Shown in pieces: positions 1 through 6,510 of a stretch of DNA of 14,844 nucleotides (its first letter is position 1; the number at the start of each line of letters is the position of its first letter). The stretch covers positions 1 to 14,844 of the forward strand of contig DFGM01000127.1 in the NCBI GenBank assembly GCA_002371755.1, read 5' to 3'. Source of the DNA: Verrucomicrobia bacterium UBA3750 (lineage in GTDB: Bacteria > Verrucomicrobiota > Kiritimatiellia > RFP12 > UBA1067). The notes beneath the pieces were generated by a model, which worked only from the letters and a program-made list of their open reading frames with translations, was not told the DNA's origin and did not search any database. A program made the translations under genes and the position numbers.

Positions 1-7
1 CGGGATC

Positions 8-29
8 GGCAATCGCTTTGCGATTAGCC
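8..29. repeat. short inverted repeat (hairpin) at window start
   Basis: AATCGC (11-16) and GCGATT (20-25) are perfect complements around a TTT loop. GGC (8-10) and GCC (27-29) extend the stem past one bulged A. No T-run follows, so it does not look like an intrinsic terminator. The 12-base core CGCTTTGCGATT recurs at 9364-9375. Role unknown. Confidence 0.4.
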
Positions 30-53
30 TATTGACAAATGTTCCCATAGGAG

Positions 54-75
54 GGCGGGCAGACCCCTGCCCGCC
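54..75 (+). repeat. REP-like palindrome, solitary copy
   Basis: This is a 22-bp palindrome with 8-bp arms GGCGGGCA and TGCCCGCC around a GACCCC loop. It is preceded by ATAGGA and followed by GCGACATC. The same design (GGCGG arm, GACCCY loop, CCGCC arm, then GCGAYRTC) occurs three times at 3853-3979, so this is a dispersed family and not a chance hairpin. It lies in the gene-free stretch upstream of the PATR protein. Confidence 0.7.
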
Positions 76-270
76 GCGACATCCGCTCCCCCTTGACCGC
101 GACAACCATAAATGCTAAAATACCGCCGCAAAATGTGAAAAGGCTTATCGAATCAGCCAAGCGGCACCTTGGATTGGCGAGGGAAGACGAAGTTCCTTGC
201 CATTCTTGTCGTGCCGCAGTCACAATTTCAAGCATTACCAAAAGCGTAATACAATAGGAGAAAAAGAGAG
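76..270. other. intergenic region, no gene seen
   Basis: I find no convincing coding frame here; the one minus-strand frame across it partly translates the REP palindrome and has no family resemblance. A Shine-Dalgarno-like AGGAG lies at 256-260, ten bases before the ATG at 271, followed by a purine-rich stretch. No convincing -35/-10 pair is visible, and the TACAAT at 250-255 sits too close to the AGGAG to serve as its -10 box. Confidence 0.5.
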
Positions 271-366
271 ATGAAAGAACGAACTACACGGACATTGCTC
301 CAGACTGTCGCGCTAGTAGGTGCGATGGCTGCGGGCACTACAGCGTTCGGCAGTTACTATGAATAG
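271..366 (+). pseudogene. signal-peptide fragment cut off from the PATR protein by an in-frame TAG
   Basis: ATG at 271 follows AGGAG (256-260). It encodes 31 residues: a basic start (MKERTTR), a hydrophobic stretch (TLLQTVALVGAMAAG), then TTAFGSYYE, which is a good Sec signal peptide. Codon 32 (364-366) is TAG. The same frame then stays open to 3732 with secreted-type sequence (AATEKAYWEDDTSW...), so this is the true N-terminus of the next feature. One base change (TGG to TAG, or CAG to TAG) would explain the break. TAG ends other genes here normally (ABC ATPase at 3984, PP-loop protein at 5512), so general TAG reassignment is unlikely. Confidence 0.75.
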
Positions 367-462
367 GCTGCCACGGAAAAAGCCTACTGGGAGGATGATA
401 CCAGTTGGACCGTTGAAGCCGCCGATTTCACTGACTACCGTCTGGGCAATAACGGCTCGGAT

Positions 463-3400
463 GTGGCGTTCAAGTCGACCGCAACTGCGGACGATGAGTA
501 TGCCGTGCTTGCCTACAACGGCACTCATACTTTCATGGCAGATGAAGCCTCGTATGGTCTGACCAAGGCGAATGCGCCGTTGAATGTTGTCGGGCCTTGG
601 TGGTATACATATTCTACCGTGCTGAATATTGCCAGCGGCACCTACCAGTTCGCAAGCGTCAACCTTAATACCGATGGAACATATGGCGGCACGCCTACGC
701 TCAATGTCAACGGCGGAATGCTCAAGACGCCTTATGTCTCCGGCAACGGCGGTGCGCTTGTGCTCAATGGCGGCACGCTTTCGTTCGACAAGTCCGACTA
801 TACGGATGACTACGGAATCATTACCGTCCCTCTGACCATCGGTGCGAATGGCGGAACGATCAATACGGGCAATGGCGAATTGCGCCTCGCGGTCAGCGGC
901 GCTCTCTCCGGCTCAGGCACGATAACGAAGACCGGCACGCGTCCGCTCGCGTTCACGGGCGATACTTCCGCTTTCACCGGCACGATTACAGTCGCGGCCG
1001 GCGCCGGCGAGGTGACGATCAATGGAACCACAATCCCGGCCGGCGAGTCCAAGAGTTTTGATGCAGTCTATAAAGTCGCTTGGCGGCAGGACTTTGAGGA
1101 TGCGTCAACATATGCATCTAACCTGAAAGAAGGTTCGGTTGCCAGTGCCGTGCTCGGAACTTCCGCGTCTGAGCCAAAAGACGTGACGTATACGGTGCAC
1201 GCAGGTCATTATGAGTACGTGGATGACGGCAAACTCGAATGCCAAATTTCATACGAGGAACGCACGGCTTACGATTCTTTGACTTCCAGCCATTGCCTGC
1301 GCGGTGTGATGCGCGCCGGAACATCGGCTAATCTGATGTTCATGATGCCAAGCGAGGCGACGACCGCTACTGATTATATTGTCGAGTTCGACCACTATCT
1401 CGGCCCGAGCTATACCAATGGCTCCAATACCAGCAGCAACGGGTTTGTGATTGTCGGCGCTAATGGCATCTTGGCGTCGTTTGCGATTGGGCCGGTCGAC
1501 AGGGACGGCCCTTATAATGTTAGTGTGTATCGCGGCGATGATGTTGCCGATGTGCTGACAACTTCAATCAGAACGGGCACGCGCGGCACTGTGGACGAAG
1601 CGGACTGGTGGATGCACGTAACTGTTCGTGGTACGGCAGATGGCATCTTTATGTCCGTCGCGAACGCCAATGCATCCGGACATACAATGGCGGAAGTAAA
1701 GTTGCAGGACGATTTCGACGTCGTTGAGGCAATCTATATCCGCAATACGGCCAAGCAGTACAAGCACGGCTTTTCGCTAGATGACGTTGTCGTCTCTTTG
1801 CCTGCGACGGCTACGACCTACACCTGGACCGGCGCGGCTGGCGATGGATTCTGGACGACCGCAGGCAACTGGCTGGCGGGTGATGATGTCCCTCTGACAG
1901 CGCCAACGTCTCTGGATGAAGTCGTGATTCCTCCTGATAGCGGCGACGTCTACATCTCGCCTGATGTCGCGTACGGCTCCTTGTCGGTTGGCACTGGTGC
2001 GCGGCTGGGATTGCTGGTTAGCGGCGTGACGGAAGAAGCGACTGTTTTCACGCTGCCGGAGCTTAAGGATGGCTCAACGCTTTCTGTCGATCAAGTTGTG
2101 CTTTGCGGACCTTATGAGATGGGGGTGACCGGCGACGGCACGGCCGTTACCGCCAAGCGTGTGCCAAGTTCTTTCACTTGGGCTGTTTCCAGCGGAGCAT
2201 GGCAGACACCCTCCAACTGGACTGTCGGCGGCCTTGCGTCGGGTGATACTCCCGGACCTGACGACCAGGTAGTTTTCCCGTCAACGGCAACCTGCACGGT
2301 GAATACAGACTCAATGGCGGTTTCGAATGTCGTTGTGAATTCCGATGCCGTTCTTACTGTGACAGGCAACAAGTATATTTACGCTTTGATGTTCAACGGC
2401 GAGGGGTCGCTTCGCCTTGCCGGCGGTCTTCTCGGCAATGTCAGCGGGAAATACGGCGTAATCAGCAACAACATCGAGGTAGTTGAGGGGACTACGAACG
2501 ACATCCTCGTCGGCAATGGCGGCGGTTACCAGATTTCGTTCTACGGCAATCTGTCGGGCTCCGGCAACCTGCGTATTGACGAGAATGGGCAGAACAGCGC
2601 GGGTCTTAACCTGTACAGCGAAGACAATTCGTCCTTCAGCGGCGTGTTCGAGGTCTACCGCACGCTTTCAAGCGCGGTTCGTTCGAACACCCGGTTCTTC
2701 AAGGCGGGCGCTACAAGCGCCGCCGCTTCATGGACGCTACGTGGAAAAGAGAACAGCAACATCTTTCAGGAGAGCAACAAGACGTACTATTTCGGCGCGT
2801 TGAACAACGGCATCTACGAAGGATCTTCATATTCTGGCATCGTTCTTGAGATCGGTGCGCGCAACGAGGATTGCGCATTCAGCGGCTGCGCCAGCCGTTT
2901 TGATGACGCGACTCACAAAAACTTCGGCACCACGATCCGCAAGGTCGGCACGGCCAAGCTGACGATCGACACGACAAACACCGGAACGGTAGAGATCAAC
3001 GGCGGCACGTTTGCGTTCGCTCAGGCTTCGGCGCTGCCGAACAAAAACGAGTACGGCGACTACTGGATTGAATTCGGTGGCGGCACACTTGAGGCTACGG
3101 GTGTCGATCCTTCGGCGCTGATAATCAAGTCCCGGTCGGCAGTCTCCGTTTTCGTTGGTGCGGAGACAAACGAGACTTGGGCGTCTGCGATTGCGGATAG
3201 CAATACCGGCGGGTTTGCGAAGTATGGCGCGGGCACGTTGACGCTTAGCGAGAAGCCGCTCTACACCGGCATCACCTCGATCATGGACGGCAAGATCGTA
3301 TTCCCGGCACAGCTGGACGCGACCGAGAATAAGGAAATTGTCCTCAACCCGCTTTCTGCCGGCACGTACGAGAACGCCATTCTCACCGGCTACGCCTATC

Positions 3401-3732
3401 CCGCAGGCACTGTTCTGGACGGCACTGAAGAAGCAGACGATGTGCGCAACGAGTTCGCTATCGATGTCGCAGGCGTCGCGAAGGTGGATCTTTCCGCCGC
3501 CAATGAGACGATAATCAATGCGTTGAAGACCGATCGTCAGTGGATTCTTGCCTCCTCCGCCGAGGGGATAACCGGCTTCAGGCGCGGCCGTATTGAACTC
3601 GTCATGCCGGCGAAGCCCGAAGATGTGAGCGAGATCATGTGGCAGTGGACGGTTGGCGTGGTTGCGATGAAGGGCGGATATGCTCTCGCGGTCATACCCG
3701 AATCCAACCCGACGCGTATTATAATACGGTAA
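463..3732 (+). CDS. large secreted PATR-repeat protein, body after the amber codon
   Basis: The frame continues from the signal peptide at 271. The only usable in-frame start after the TAG is GTG 463, giving 1089 residues without an export signal. From that start: beta-strand repeats at about 80-200 (NGGTLSF, GALSGSGTITKTG), typical of PATR (autotransporter-associated) repeats; a jelly-roll-like segment at about 205-447 opening with DFED; two TW-x-GxW-x-NW modules at about 454-470 and 571-586; and further PATR-like stretches near 690-735, 820-860 and 914-950 (KYGAGTLTL). The composition is rich in Gly, Thr, Ser and Asn. Such proteins are cell-surface or secreted and often paralogous in Verrucomicrobiota-related genomes; the ligand is unknown. 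I see no autotransporter barrel or PEP-CTERM anchor; the C-terminus is NPTRIIIR. The body looks intact, so either the TAG mutation is recent, it is read through, or it is a sequence error. Confidence 0.75.
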   Translation: MAFKSTATADDEYAVLAYNGTHTFMADEASYGLTKANAPLNVVGPWWYTYSTVLNIASGTYQFASVNLNTDGTYGGTPTLNVNGGMLKTPYVSGNGGALVLNGGTLSFDKSDYTDDYGIITVPLTIGANGGTINTGNGELRLAVSGALSGSGTITKTGTRPLAFTGDTSAFTGTITVAAGAGEVTINGTTIPAGESKSFDAVYKVAWRQDFEDASTYASNLKEGSVASAVLGTSASEPKDVTYTVHAGHYEYVDDGKLECQISYEERTAYDSLTSSHCLRGVMRAGTSANLMFMMPSEATTATDYIVEFDHYLGPSYTNGSNTSSNGFVIVGANGILASFAIGPVDRDGPYNVSVYRGDDVADVLTTSIRTGTRGTVDEADWWMHVTVRGTADGIFMSVANANASGHTMAEVKLQDDFDVVEAIYIRNTAKQYKHGFSLDDVVVSLPATATTYTWTGAAGDGFWTTAGNWLAGDDVPLTAPTSLDEVVIPPDSGDVYISPDVAYGSLSVGTGARLGLLVSGVTEEATVFTLPELKDGSTLSVDQVVLCGPYEMGVTGDGTAVTAKRVPSSFTWAVSSGAWQTPSNWTVGGLASGDTPGPDDQVVFPSTATCTVNTDSMAVSNVVVNSDAVLTVTGNKYIYALMFNGEGSLRLAGGLLGNVSGKYGVISNNIEVVEGTTNDILVGNGGGYQISFYGNLSGSGNLRIDENGQNSAGLNLYSEDNSSFSGVFEVYRTLSSAVRSNTRFFKAGATSAAASWTLRGKENSNIFQESNKTYYFGALNNGIYEGSSYSGIVLEIGARNEDCAFSGCASRFDDATHKNFGTTIRKVGTAKLTIDTTNTGTVEINGGTFAFAQASALPNKNEYGDYWIEFGGGTLEATGVDPSALIIKSRSAVSVFVGAETNETWASAIADSNTGGFAKYGAGTLTLSEKPLYTGITSIMDGKIVFPAQLDATENKEIVLNPLSAGTYENAILTGYAYPAGTVLDGTEEADDVRNEFAIDVAGVAKVDLSAANETIINALKTDRQWILASSAEGITGFRRGRIELVMPAKPEDVSEIMWQWTVGVVAMKGGYALAVIPESNPTRIIIR

Positions 3733-3736
3733 GAGG

Positions 3737-3756
3737 CAATTCGCGATTCGCGATTG
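3737..3756 (+). repeat. small hairpin after the PATR gene
   Basis: CAAT-T-CGCG (3737-3745) and CGCGATTG (3749-3756) pair around ATT with one bulged T. It also reads as two tandem copies of TCGCGAT. It starts four bases after the TAA stop and lies upstream of the stronger hairpin at 3762. It may be part of the transcript's 3' end. Confidence 0.35.
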
Positions 3757-3761
3757 AAGTT

Positions 3762-3810
3762 TCAGACTGCAGCGGGCTTTCATGCCTGTTGCAGTCTGAC
3801 TTTCTTGTGT
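3762..3810 (+). terminator. probable terminator of the PATR gene
   Basis: A perfect 10-bp stem (3762-3771 with 3790-3799; arm TCAGACTGCA) is extended by an imperfect inner stem CGGGC/GCCTG. It starts 29 bases after the TAA stop and is followed by the T-rich tract TTTCTTGTGT. The opposite strand has no T-run after the stem, so it fits the plus-strand gene only. The T tract is imperfect, so termination strength is uncertain. Confidence 0.6.
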
Positions 3811-3852
3811 GTCAGTTGCAAAGCCCTACCACGCGACGCCGCGTGACATCGC

Positions 3853-3874
3853 GGCGGCGAAGGGTCTCGCCGCC
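3853..3874 (-). repeat. REP-like palindrome, cluster copy 1
   Basis: Arms GGCGGCGA (3853-3860) and TCGCCGCC (3867-3874) are perfectly complementary around the loop AGGGTC. On the minus strand it is preceded by GTAG and followed by GCGATGTC, matching the flanks of the other copies. Confidence 0.7.
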
Positions 3875-3913
3875 CTACCACGCGACCACGCCCCGGCACC
3901 GTTGCACCGGTAA

Positions 3914-3935
3914 GGCGGACAGACCCTTGCCCGCC
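3914..3935 (+). repeat. REP-like palindrome, cluster copy 2
   Basis: Arms GGCGGACA (3914-3921) and TGCCCGCC (3928-3935) surround the loop GACCCT, with one A-C mismatch in the stem. It is inverted relative to copies 1 and 3 and closest to the solitary copy at 54-75. Confidence 0.65.
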
Positions 3936-3957
3936 GCGGCGTATCGCGCGACATCGC

Positions 3958-3979
3958 GGCGGCGAGGGGTCTCGCCGCC
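3958..3979 (-). repeat. REP-like palindrome, cluster copy 3
   Basis: Arms GGCGGCGA (3958-3965) and TCGCCGCC (3972-3979) pair perfectly around the loop GGGGTC. It ends four bases before the stop codon of the minus-strand ABC ATPase gene, so it lies in that gene's 3' untranslated region. It could stabilise the mRNA end or act as a weak terminator, but no T-run follows. Confidence 0.7.
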
Positions 3980-3983
3980 CTGC

Positions 3984-4832
3984 CTACTTCATGCAGGGGC
4001 AGGCGGTAAACGAAGCCGATGAACAGGCGGGGGTGGCGACAGGACAGCGGGGATGGAATGCGCATCCTGAAGGCCAGGCGTCAGGCTGAGGGACGACGCC
4101 AGGGATTCCGGCGAGAGGTGCATCCTTCGGCGCGGATAGGGAAGGCACTGCGGCCAAAAGCCCTTTGGTGTAAGGATGGCGCGGAGCTACCAGCACTTTC
4201 CCAACCGGTCCCGATTCCACTATCTGTCCAGCGTACATCACATTCACGTAGTCTGAATACTCCGCCACGAGACCAAGATTGTGGGTGATGAAAAGCACGC
4301 TCATGCCGCGTTCCGCCGCGAGTTGGCGAATCAAGTCCAAGACTTCCTTCTGCGTCGTCACGTCGAGGGCGGTGGTGGGTTCGTCGGCCACGAGCAAATC
4401 CGGTTCCTGGGCGAGAGCCATGGCAATCATCACGCGCTGCTGCTGTCCACCGGAAAGCTGGCAAGGGTATTTGCGTGCCGCGCTTGCGTCCAATCCGACA
4501 GAAGCGAGGAGTTCGGCCACGCTTGCCGCGGTTCTTCGTCCTTCCTCGATTTGCTTGCCGCACTTAATGGCAGGGTTGAGAGACTGCATCGGATTCTGGA
4601 AAATATATGCAATTCGCGTATCCGGCGCCTTGGCTACGACACCCGAGATTTCGGCCCGGTCGACTAGTCCGCCAATCGCGAGTGCGCTCAGCGACTTCCC
4701 GCAGCCCGATTCGCCCACGAGGGCAATGCGGGAGTTTTCCGGTATGTCGAAAGAGACGTCCCTCACCGGCACGGAGACCTTGCCGCCGCCGAGCTTGAAT
4801 GCGACGCGAAGATGTTCGACTTTGAGGAGCAT
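3984..4832 (-). CDS. OppD/DppD-type peptide ABC transporter ATPase
   Basis: Cytoplasmic ATPase of the peptide/nickel (Opp/Dpp) importer class, expected to energise uptake of oligopeptides or similar solutes. It has 282 residues. Walker A GESGCGKS is at 40-47, Q-loop IFQNPMQSLNP around 79, signature LSGGQQQR at 126-133, Walker B LLVADEP at 146-152 and switch His at 184 (ITHN). The C-terminus has the oligo_HPY-like cysteine cluster (C257, C263, C270, then C278/C280). Family members are usually about 320 or more residues, so the tail is compressed. It is the last gene of the operon and its ATG overlaps the DedA stop by one base (TGATG). Neither permease subunits, a second ATPase nor a binding protein is in the window, so the partner is unknown. 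It ends in TAG, four bases after a REP-like palindrome in plus-strand order. Confidence 0.9.
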   Translation of the reverse strand: MLLKVEHLRVAFKLGGGKVSVPVRDVSFDIPENSRIALVGESGCGKSLSALAIGGLVDRAEISGVVAKAPDTRIAYIFQNPMQSLNPAIKCGKQIEEGRRTAASVAELLASVGLDASAARKYPCQLSGGQQQRVMIAMALAQEPDLLVADEPTTALDVTTQKEVLDLIRQLAAERGMSVLFITHNLGLVAEYSDYVNVMYAGQIVESGPVGKVLVAPRHPYTKGLLAAVPSLSAPKDAPLAGIPGVVPQPDAWPSGCAFHPRCPVATPACSSASFTACPCMK

Positions 4833-5518
4833 CAGCGTTTCTTCCCCATTTTCGCGGCGACGAGGAGATGCAATCCCACTAGCGCGAACGCCGCCACTAT
4901 GACGTATGGCAGGGCTTTTGCGCTCATATCCTTACCCTTGGTGACGAGTTCGAGGTATGTCATGCTGCCGGAAGTCTTGCCGAGCCAATATCCGGCGGCG
5001 GCGAGAATGGCAGACCATATGCCTGCTCCGAGAGCGGTAAACGCGCTGAAGGAGCCGAGTGGCATTCTGGATATGCCGGCCGGGATAGAGATGAGCTGGC
5101 GGATTACGGGGATGAGACGGCAGACGAATGTGGTAGCCGCGCCATATTTGTTGAAGACTTCGCATGCTTTTGCGAGAGGTTCGGGCTTCACGAAGAACCA
5201 CTTTCCGTATTTTTCGAGGAAGGGTTTGCCGAGTTTGAGGGCGAGGTAATAGTTGAGATACGCTCCAGCGAGCGAGCCGGCGATACCGGTCAAAACTGCG
5301 AGGGAAAGTGCGACAGGCGCGGCTTGATTGCCGAATGCGCCTGTCGTCGCGATTAATTCGCCGCGTGCGGCCAGAAAACCTGCCGGTATCATCACGACTT
5401 CACTCGGGAAGGGGATGAAACTAGATTCCACCGCCATAAAGAAGAAGATGGCGGCAAAGCCCCACGTGGGGGCAAGGGCGGCAATGGCGTCTAGGTGGGA
5501 AGCGAGAGTCTCTAGCAT
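4832..5518 (-). CDS. DedA-family (SNARE-associated/VTT) membrane protein
   Basis: Inner-membrane protein of 228 residues, the normal DedA length. DedA proteins are implicated in flipping undecaprenyl phosphate or phospholipids and in membrane homeostasis; the exact substrate here cannot be read. Family signatures are ESSFIPFPSEVV (about 31-42) with its acidic re-entrant segment, and FVCRLIPVIRQLISIPAG (about 131-148) with the conserved R and P residues. Several hydrophobic helices follow, including the C-terminal YVIVAAFALVGLHLLVAA. The ATG (5518-5516) lies inside the end of the PP-loop gene (7-bp overlap, ATGCTAG), and the stop overlaps the ABC ATPase start. Both overlaps point to translational coupling. 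Confidence 0.93.
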   Translation of the reverse strand: MLETLASHLDAIAALAPTWGFAAIFFFMAVESSFIPFPSEVVMIPAGFLAARGELIATTGAFGNQAAPVALSLAVLTGIAGSLAGAYLNYYLALKLGKPFLEKYGKWFFVKPEPLAKACEVFNKYGAATTFVCRLIPVIRQLISIPAGISRMPLGSFSAFTALGAGIWSAILAAAGYWLGKTSGSMTYLELVTKGKDMSAKALPYVIVAAFALVGLHLLVAAKMGKKR

Positions 5519-6510
5519 ATCTGGTATTCCTTGAATCTATCCCTGCAATAAGGTCTTGGAACGGCAATCGCGCCTTCCGCATTGCCGTTTATGGCGATTT
5601 TCACGTCTCCATCCAGCCTGTCGCAGCGCGAATATGCGGCAATGAGGCAAAGCGAGGTCTCGAAATCGTCTTTGGATGCTTCGCCTGTGAGAATGGCGGA
5701 TGGGCCTGGGCAATTCACTGGTGCGAGCAAGGTGCCGACGCCTCCTGCGGCGGCTTCCTTGAGAACGGCGTTTTCCTGTTTGTCGCGGCCCAGGATGAGT
5801 CCGGCACCGTCTGGAAGGCGGAACCTGCGCGCCACGGAGAGAAGCTCCACGAGTCTGCGGTCCCGGAGGCCTTCATGGTCGCGCAAGTCCTTGAGTTTTC
5901 TGCCGAAACCTTCTTCGGTCAGCTTGCAGCCGCCTGCGGGGGAAGGGTAGTCCACGATACCGTATTTCGCCGCGAGTTCGATTTGGCGTTCGCGTCTGCG
6001 CCCGGAAATATCGAGGAGCTTTTCGCGGTCGATGAGACCTTCCGTTTCGGGGATGGTTGGCTCGAGAAGCTTAGCGGAAAGCGGTCTGACGAGGCGACCT
6101 TTCAGACCGGAGGATTTTTCCACGACGCCGAGGGACTGTTTGTTCTGGCTCATAGGGCGCTGGCCCATCACCTCGCCGGTAGCGACGAAGTCGAAGCCGA
6201 GCTTCTCCATGAGTTCGCCAGCGCGCCGTATCATCGTGGCATGGCAATCTATGCACGGGTTCATTGCGCCGCCGAAACCGTGTGGCGGGTTTTCGACAAG
6301 CGCGATTTCGTCATCGGTAAAGTCGATTACATGCAGTTTTATGCCGAGGGCGCTTGCCGCCTTGCGTGCGGCATCGGGTGAAAAGAACGGAGTCGCGAAA
6401 CATACGCCTTCCATTTCCGCGCCTGCATCTTCCAGCACTTTGACGGCAAGTTGGCTATCCAAACCGCCGCTTATGAGGCTCAACCCGCGGCATTTGCGTT
6501 CTTCATTCAT
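5512..6510 (-). CDS. PP-loop (AANH) ThiI/MnmA-like protein with NFACT-like C-terminal domain
   Basis: Predicted ATP-pyrophosphatase of 332 residues, related to tRNA thiolation enzymes; the substrate is unproven. The PP-loop SGGLDS is at 14-19. A CxxC pair is in NPCIDCHA (C86, C89), the conserved GEVMGQRPMSQ at about 112-122, and a further Cys in PAGGCKLT (C195), together suggesting sulfur or metal chemistry. Residues from about 220 (RRFRLPDGAGLILGRDKQEN) resemble the NFACT-R/DUF814 RNA-binding domain. This two-domain architecture is a known but poorly characterised family often labelled tRNA 2-thiouridylase-like; it is neither canonical MnmA (different length and C-terminus) nor ThiI (no THUMP). 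Its ATG overlaps the MATE stop by four bases (ATGA). It ends in TAG. Confidence 0.85.
   Translation of the reverse strand: MNEERKCRGLSLISGGLDSQLAVKVLEDAGAEMEGVCFATPFFSPDAARKAASALGIKLHVIDFTDDEIALVENPPHGFGGAMNPCIDCHATMIRRAGELMEKLGFDFVATGEVMGQRPMSQNKQSLGVVEKSSGLKGRLVRPLSAKLLEPTIPETEGLIDREKLLDISGRRRERQIELAAKYGIVDYPSPAGGCKLTEEGFGRKLKDLRDHEGLRDRRLVELLSVARRFRLPDGAGLILGRDKQENAVLKEAAAGGVGTLLAPVNCPGPSAILTGEASKDDFETSLCLIAAYSRCDRLDGDVKIAINGNAEGAIAVPRPYCRDRFKEYQIC

Larger units (their letters stand above)
3824..3983. repeat. REP-like cluster (three palindromes in alternating orientation)
   Basis: Palindromes lie at 3853-3874, 3914-3935 and 3958-3979. The first and third read minus/minus by their loop (AGGGTC, GGGGTC); the middle reads plus (GACCCT). 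This is the mosaic arrangement of BIME elements. A 14-bp direct repeat CCCTACCACGCGAC at 3824-3837 and 3873-3886 flanks the first unit and suggests a decayed fourth copy. The cluster fills the space between two convergent genes, the usual location for REP sequences. No transposase gene is in the window. Confidence 0.7.

Noticed and set aside
29..241. 70-residue minus-strand frame at the window start
   Set aside because: Part of it is a translation of the REP palindrome (RRAGVCPP). There is no ribosome site or recognisable domain.
364..366. Genome-wide reassignment of TAG to an amino acid
   Set aside because: The ABC ATPase and PP-loop genes in this window end at TAG at the expected family lengths or gene junctions, so TAG is a normal stop here.
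2827..3783. 318-residue open frame antisense to the end of the PATR gene
   Set aside because: It is low in family resemblance, rich in Arg, and lies opposite a clearly beta-repeat coding frame. It is explained as a shadow of GC-rich codons.
3824..3983. CRISPR array in the repeat cluster
   Set aside because: The repeats are palindromes of alternating orientation with irregular spacing and no unique spacers, and no cas gene is nearby.
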